Of a stretch of DNA of 64,000 nucleotides, positions 59,833-64,000 are shown in pieces. Source of the DNA: JAYFQF01 sp034927285 (GTDB lineage: Bacteria > Bacillota > Peptococcia > DRI-13 > UBA5745); NCBI GenBank assembly GCA_034927285.1, contig JAYFQF010000016.1, forward strand, positions 1 to 64,000. Direction: 5' to 3'. The notes beneath the pieces are model-generated. The model worked only from the letters and a program-made list of their open reading frames with translations, was not told the origin of the DNA and did no database searches. Numbering within the stretch: position 1 is the stretch's first letter; each line of letters begins with the position of its first letter. Both the position numbers and the translations under genes were made by a program.

Positions 59833-60067
59833 TTCCGGGTAAATGGCCCGGAAAAACAAAGACCCGGAAAAACAAAGATAAGAAAAAGGAAAACAGAGAT
59901 AAAAAAAACCGCCTGCTATATGGACTTCCTGCCAAAAGCCCGGCATGTCAGAGATCGGCATGCCTAACCGATGGAGAGGTTCAGTGCGGCGTTTTTTTAT
60001 TTCCAGGCTTCAGCTTCCGGGGAAACCTCCAGGGCTCAAGAGGGCTTAAGCTTTTGGAGCGAATCCC

Positions 60068-60571
60068 CTAAAACTCAATATATTCCAGATCGTTTTCCAT
60101 TTCAATCATCACCCGGTCGGAGTCGATCTTGGTCATGTCCGAAATCTTGGATAAAGGCTGTTTTACATAAGTGCCCTGAGCGGTAACCGCCACCGTGCCG
60201 TCAGGCAGGAGCATCTCGCCCCGGGCCTTGAAGACCCGGCGGCTGTTCTCGGTAACTTCGGCCACGACTTTTAACGGAGTATCCAAAGGAGCGGGCTTCT
60301 TATAGCGGATAGTGATCTCCGCCGTCACGGCCCAGGAATCCGGTTCAATGGGCAAAATGGCCCGGCCCAGGGTTTCGTCCATAATGGAAGCCGATACGCC
60401 GCCATGCATCCGCTGGGGATAGCTTTGAAAAAACTCTCCCGGCTTAAACAGCGCCACTACCCGCTGATCCTCCAGCTCATAAAACTGCGCCTTGATGCCG
60501 GCGGGATTATCTTTGCCGCAGCCAAAACACATCTCGCTGATATACTGCTTTTTTACAACCTTATACTTCAT
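60068..60571 (-). CDS. PaaI-like hotdog-fold thioesterase
   Basis: A 167-residue cytosolic thioesterase of the hotdog superfamily. CFGCGKDNPAGI at 15-26 is typical of this subgroup; RMHGGVSASIMDETLGRA carries the HGG motif and the catalytic acidic residue, followed by TIRYKKPAP. It hydrolyses an acyl-CoA of unknown type. It ends near 60068 in a short acidic tail. Confidence 0.87.
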   Translation of the reverse strand: MKYKVVKKQYISEMCFGCGKDNPAGIKAQFYELEDQRVVALFKPGEFFQSYPQRMHGGVSASIMDETLGRAILPIEPDSWAVTAEITIRYKKPAPLDTPLKVVAEVTENSRRVFKARGEMLLPDGTVAVTAQGTYVKQPLSKISDMTKIDSDRVMIEMENDLEYIEF

Positions 60572-60669
60572 CTTTTCTTTCGCTTCCTGTCCTTCACCAA
60601 TCTCGGGCCCAGCCGCCCGCCGACCATCCCAGCTGATATCTCCGACGGTGCCAGCGCCGGTTTTCCGGG

Positions 60670-60764
60670 CTCTTCATCACTTCCGGGACTGTTTTTCAGG
60701 ACTTTTATCACTTTCCAGGGCTTTTCAGGGTCTTTTATTACTTTTTAGAGCTTTTTGAGGCTTT
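60670..60764. repeat. Pyrimidine-rich degenerate repeats
   Basis: Repeated CTTTT(A/C)TCACTTTCCAGGG and TTTTCAGG-like units between the thioesterase and Fur-family genes. Similar in style to the repeats at 55206 and 55867. Confidence 0.5.
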
Positions 60765-61349
60765 TCAGGCCTCTCCTTCGCCCTCTTCCTTATCCTCTTC
60801 CGCTTCTTCCGCGGTTCTCAGTTCCGCGCCAGCCTCAGCCACCTCCACGGCCACAGCGCCGCTGTCTTCCCATTCCGGGAAAACCGGCTCGTCAAAGGTA
60901 CCGTCCTGGACTATGCCGGGCAGATGGGTCCGCCGCCGCTTAAAAGGCAGCTCCCGTTTAAGACACTGGGGACAAATCCCGAAAAACTCCAGATAATGAT
61001 GTTCGATCAGATAGCCGGTCTGCTGAGAAATCAATTCCTCGCTCATCTGTACGGGGCAGAAATCCACTTCCACCTGGGCCTGACAGATCCGGCAGGTCAC
61101 CATATGTTTATGACTTTTGCTGCTTGAGGTATAGCGGGCGGTGCCGTCGGGATAAACCGCTTTGGAGACCTGTCCTAAGTCAATCAGCCGGTCCAGATTG
61201 CGGTAAACCGTGGTCAGTGCCATGTTTGGACACTCCACCTGGCATCTTTTTAATATCTGCTCGGCAGTCATCGGCTTGCTGGTATTCGTAAAAATATCCA
61301 GCAGCTTCCTCCGTTGTTTTGTTTGCCGAAGTTCTTTGTCGCCGGCCAA
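60765..61349 (-). CDS. Fur-family metalloregulator with acidic tail
   Basis: A 194-residue Fur/PerR/Zur-type repressor. The winged helix includes TKQRRKLLDIF, MTAEQILKRC and MALTTVYRNLDRLIDLGQV. The dimerisation domain has the histidine-rich KSHKHMVTCRICQ and a second CPQC, giving a four-cysteine structural zinc site. The last 45 residues are a Glu/Ala-rich tail not typical of the family. The start is a TTG at 61349 with GGAGGGG upstream; the ATG at 61469 would add residues unlike Fur. The metal sensed cannot be told. Confidence 0.87.
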   Translation of the reverse strand: MAGDKELRQTKQRRKLLDIFTNTSKPMTAEQILKRCQVECPNMALTTVYRNLDRLIDLGQVSKAVYPDGTARYTSSSKSHKHMVTCRICQAQVEVDFCPVQMSEELISQQTGYLIEHHYLEFFGICPQCLKRELPFKRRRTHLPGIVQDGTFDEPVFPEWEDSGAVAVEVAEAGAELRTAEEAEEDKEEGEGEA

Positions 61350-61426
61350 TCTTCTTCCCCTCCAAAAAATCGCTTTCTTCCTGTCTGAGTTACACCAGGA
61401 AGGGCGGATTCTCCCTCTATCACAAT

Positions 61427-61465
61427 AGGATACCAATTTTCGCCGGGAAATGCAACTAATTTGCA
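61427..61465 (-). promoter_or_regulatory. Promoter and operator-like dyad of the Fur-family gene
   Basis: Minus strand -35 TTGCAT (61450-61455), 17-base spacer, -10 TATCCT (61427-61432). TGCAACTAATTTGCA at 61451-61465 is an inverted repeat (TGCAA, five bases, TTGCA) covering the -35 box, a plausible repressor site. Confidence 0.5.
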
Positions 61466-61544
61466 ACAAAAGCCCTGTTCATTATTGATTCATCCTTTTA
61501 TCTGGCGGCTCCCTGCCGAAGCAGCTCCGCGGGGGGACGGTTCT

Positions 61545-62936
61545 TTACTCCTCCTCGGCGCCTTGATCGCCGCCGGAGTCGTCGCCGTTCAGGCCCTCTT
61601 CGGCCAGCTGGTCCAGGACCTGCAGAGATTCTGCCTCCGGCAGGGAAGCCACTCCCTTCAGCCGCCGCTGGATCTGCCGGGTCCTGACCCCCACCAGCTT
61701 ATCCAGTTCAGAATTAGCCTGCTCCAGCCGCTGCTGGGTAGCCGATAGAACCTTCTCAAATTTATCAAACTCCGTCTTTACCGCGCCCAACACCTGCCAG
61801 ACTTCGCCGGAACGCTTTTGAATCGCCAGGGTTTTAAAGCCCATCTGGAGGCTGTTCAATAAGGCCGCCAGAGTGGTGGGCCCGGCGATATTTACCTTAT
61901 AGTCCCGCTGCAGGGTCTCAACCAGACCCATCCGAACCACTTCGGCGTAAAGGCCCTCCACCGGCAAAAACATAATGGCGAAATCCGTGGTCTCCGGCGG
62001 ATTTAAATACTTGTCCCGGATATCCTTGGCGAAGCTTTTCACCCGCCGTTCCAGGACGGCGGCGCAGCCGGCCACCGCCTGGGAATCGGCGGAATCATAA
62101 GCCTCTATGAGCTGATGGTAGGCGTCGGCGGGGAACTTGGCGTCAATGGGCAGCCAAACCGTGCCGTCGTCGGCCCCCGGCAGCTTAATGGCAAATTCCA
62201 CCGTCTCCCGGCTGCCTTTTTTCGTGGTCACATTGGCCTGATACTGCTCCGGCGCCAGAATCTGCTCCAAAATAGCTCCCAGCTGGATTTCGCCCAGAAT
62301 TCCCCGGGTTTTGACATTGGAAAGTACCTTCTTTAAATCTCCAACGCCCACCGCCAGGTTCTGCATCTCGCCCAGCCCCTTATATACTTCCTCCAGCCTT
62401 TTACTGACCAGGGCAAAAGATTGGCCGATGCGCTCCTCCAGGGTCTTGTGCAGCTTCTCGTCTACGGTGGCCCGCATTTCTTCCAGCTTTTTTTCATTAT
62501 CCTGCTGCATAGCCGACAGTCGCTTATCCGTATCCTGCTGCATAGCCAAAAGCCGGCGGTCCATATTCTCGCTGGTCTTTTCCAAACGTTGGTCCAGGGC
62601 CTCCCCCAGATTGGCCAGCCGGGTTTCCTGGCTTAAGCGCAGCTGCTCGATACGCTTGTCCACATTCTCCCCGGAGGCCTGCATCGTCTGGCGATAGGCC
62701 TCCAAAAGCCGGGCCGTCTCCCGGGAAAGGGCCTCCAGATCGCCTTTATGGGCCTCCGCCACCGAACGCAATCCGCTGGTGATCGCCTCGTTGGTCATAT
62801 GCTGCTGATTTAAAGCCCGGCTTTCGTTCTCCTGACGTTGAATCCGCAGTTCTTTCGATAAACTGTTCCAGATCAAAAGCACTGCGGCCAGGATGGCCAG
62901 GGCCGCCAAGATAAAAACCAGTATAATATGCTCCAT
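61545..62936 (-). CDS. rmuC: DNA recombination protein RmuC
   Basis: A 463-residue RmuC-family protein: one N-terminal membrane helix (EHIILVFILAALAILAAVLLIW), a long coiled coil (about 25-180), and the conserved nuclease-like core with GILGEIQLGAILEQIL, VEFAIKLPG, WLPIDAKFPADAY and FAIMFLPVEGLYAEVV. Family members limit inversions and rearrangements at short inverted repeats. The ATG at 62936 has GGAG seven bases upstream; an ATG 12 codons earlier is less likely. Confidence 0.93.
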   Translation of the reverse strand: MEHIILVFILAALAILAAVLLIWNSLSKELRIQRQENESRALNQQHMTNEAITSGLRSVAEAHKGDLEALSRETARLLEAYRQTMQASGENVDKRIEQLRLSQETRLANLGEALDQRLEKTSENMDRRLLAMQQDTDKRLSAMQQDNEKKLEEMRATVDEKLHKTLEERIGQSFALVSKRLEEVYKGLGEMQNLAVGVGDLKKVLSNVKTRGILGEIQLGAILEQILAPEQYQANVTTKKGSRETVEFAIKLPGADDGTVWLPIDAKFPADAYHQLIEAYDSADSQAVAGCAAVLERRVKSFAKDIRDKYLNPPETTDFAIMFLPVEGLYAEVVRMGLVETLQRDYKVNIAGPTTLAALLNSLQMGFKTLAIQKRSGEVWQVLGAVKTEFDKFEKVLSATQQRLEQANSELDKLVGVRTRQIQRRLKGVASLPEAESLQVLDQLAEEGLNGDDSGGDQGAEEE

Positions 62937-62956
62937 GAGGATTCTCCTTATCTTAT

Positions 62957-63000
62957 ATCTTAATACTGTCATCTTAATACTGTTTATATCTTAATACTGT
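62957..63000. repeat. ATCTTAATACTGT triplicate
   Basis: Three copies of ATCTTAATACTGT lie within 44 bases just upstream of rmuC. They may be a regulator site or simply a short tandem duplication. Confidence 0.6.
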
Positions 63001-63012
63001 GCCAGGGCCTGC

Positions 63013-63200
63013 ATGATACCGGGCCAAAACCTCACGATGCCGGATATCCGGCTAATGCCCGCATAATGCCGGATACCGGGCTAATGCCCGCATAATGCCG
63101 GATACCGGGCTAAAGCCTGCTTAATGCCGGATACCGGGCTTAAAGCCTGCTTACGCCATACCGGGCGAAAGCCGGCATATGCCGGGCAAAAACATGATCG
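63013..63200. repeat. 30-bp tandem repeat
   Basis: Five or so units of about 30 bases built on GCCGGATACCGGGCTAATGC plus CCGCATAAT. Two central units are nearly identical and the outer ones are degenerate. Each unit contains a small CCGG-based dyad. No coding frame uses it. Confidence 0.8.
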
Positions 63201-63292
63201 CTGATCCCTTTGCGGCGTAACCGGGCCACAGACTTCCCATTAATGATTGTATCATATAATCAGCCGCCGCCGGTTAGTCCAACCAAAATTAC

Positions 63293-63446
63293 GGTATCAT
63301 GAGCTCCGCGAATTTCACCATAATTCACCGCTCGTGGCGGGACCGGGCGACTGATGAAATTTAGGAGCCGGCCGCGTTTGAATCGGAAATTCATGGTATA
63401 ATGAGGCCACGAATCTCACCATAATTCACCGCTCATGGCGGGCCGG
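63293..63446 (+). repeat. Dispersed promoter-like repeats, copies A and B
   Basis: Two direct copies (63293-63345 and 63395-63446) share GGTAT(C/A)ATGAG, CACCATAATTCACCGCTC and TGGCGGG, 102 bases apart. Copy B contains TGGTATAATG, an extended -10 promoter element. Minus-strand relatives lie at 42395 and 42905. Confidence 0.7.
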
Positions 63447-63550
63447 ACGGCTTGAAAAGCCATAGGGCCGCTGCATTTAGGCAGTGTTTAAGCGTTTAAA
63501 TGAAGAATTCATCGGGTCCCTCAATAGGTTCCTCACGGCTGATGACCTAT

Positions 63551-63769
63551 GTTTACCGGAAAACCATTTTGTTTTTAAAGCAAATCCCGGTAAAACCTTC
63601 CCCAAAGGCCTGGTTTGGCCTTGATGCTGGCGACCTGGCCGGGGTTAAGTGGTGATTTCGAAAATTCGTCCTTTGAGGGAGAGCAAAAGAAAAGAATGTC
63701 TTCTCTTTAAGGACGGCTGAAGAAATTTACCGGGATTTGCAGAAAAAACATAAGAAAATCCCGGTAAAC
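63551..63769 (+). mobile_element. 219-bp double-hairpin element, copy 2
   Basis: Same length and layout as the element at 42493-42711 but in the opposite orientation: 43-base terminal hairpins at 63552-63594 and 63726-63768 with TTTACCGG stems, and the same CTGATGACCTAT flank on the left. The internal 130 bases are only loosely similar. A 78-codon frame crossing its end (63737-63973) looks like chance. Confidence 0.75.
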
Positions 63770-63993
63770 ATGGCTGGACTAGACGTTCTTGACTTCTTCG
63801 GCCTGGGCTTCTTCAGCCTTTGCTTACCGGTCGGAAATAAAGAGCCGGCGGAAAAAGCAAAATGCGGCCTTTGCGCGTCAAAAAACAAAATTTATGGCAT
63901 AATAGACCAAAGGAATTATGCCGTGCTTCGTCCTCGGCGGCGGGCCCGCATTCAAACGTTTTTTTTATCATAACACAAAAGGGGTGTCATTTT

Positions 63994-64000
63994 ATGCACA
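63994..64000 (+). CDS. Start of a + strand gene cut by the window edge
   Basis: AAAGGGGTG followed eight bases later by ATGCAC looks like a ribosome binding site and start codon. Only two codons are visible, so the product cannot be named. The 220 bases before it contain a CATAAT-type -10 near 63897 and no gene. Confidence 0.35.

Noticed and set aside
63013..63200. CRISPR-like array or iterons of an origin
   Set aside because: Tandem 30-bp units without spacers, no replication gene adjacent, degenerate outer copies.
63737..63973. 78-residue + strand protein near the right edge
   Set aside because: It begins inside the terminal hairpin of the 219-bp element and has no ribosome binding site or family resemblance.

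Overview
The window looks like a chromosomal segment of a Bacillota (Firmicutes) bacterium, most likely a clostridial lineage. The signs are strong AGGAGG-type ribosome binding sites with frequent TTG starts, surface proteins with copper-amine-oxidase-type 'stalk' domains, an LCP (LytR-CpsA-Psr) protein, an IscR/IscS/NifU-type iron-sulfur operon and a small holin-like toxin. No rRNA, tRNA, phage integrase or complete insertion sequence was seen. This assignment is inference from gene content, not a phylogenetic result.

Left part (1-34.5 kb), nearly all on the minus strand: a phosphohexomutase and a Wzy/WaaL-type membrane protein sit between two inverted copies of a stalk-domain 3' end. Next come a large secreted stalk-domain protein with a long structured leader, then an exopolysaccharide locus. 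The locus contains a PglF/PglE/PglC-like set for an amino-sugar-primed lipid carrier and a WbpA/B/D/E-like set for a diacetamido-uronic acid. It also has two GT4 glycosyltransferases, a MurJ/Wzx-like flippase, a Wzy-like polymerase, and an MBOAT plus DHHW/SGNH pair for O-acylation. In its middle lies an unusual tightly coupled cassette: acyl carrier protein, adenylate-forming ligase, LuxE-like and LuxC-like proteins, three paralogous SDRs and a split transketolase. An LpxD-like acyltransferase lies just upstream. The locus is visibly richer in A+T than the rest.

Middle (34.6-43.5 kb): a nuclease-like protein and a RecF/OLD-like AAA ATPase with an atypical Walker B motif, possibly a defence pair. 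Then a TagA/WecG glycosyltransferase with a large Gly/Ala insert, a SWIM zinc-finger protein and a 3-methyladenine glycosylase. A gene-poor zone follows with a 219-bp double-hairpin element, GC-rich minisatellites and a candidate type I toxin/antisense RNA locus.

Right part (43.5-64 kb): LCP protein coupled to a stalk protein; DUF362 ferredoxin; uracil phosphoribosyltransferase; a metallo-beta-lactamase-fold protein overlapping mutM; an operon of radical SAM protein, FecCD-type ABC transporter and DUF364 protein that looks like metal or metal-chelate uptake; the iron-sulfur operon; a YkgJ-like cysteine-cluster protein divergent from a Crp/Fnr-like regulator; a PaaI thioesterase; a Fur-family regulator; RmuC. 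The last kilobase is repeat-rich and carries a second, inverted copy of the 219-bp element.

Recurrent themes are low-complexity protein inserts or tails and many short tandem repeats, which suggests active minisatellite expansion.
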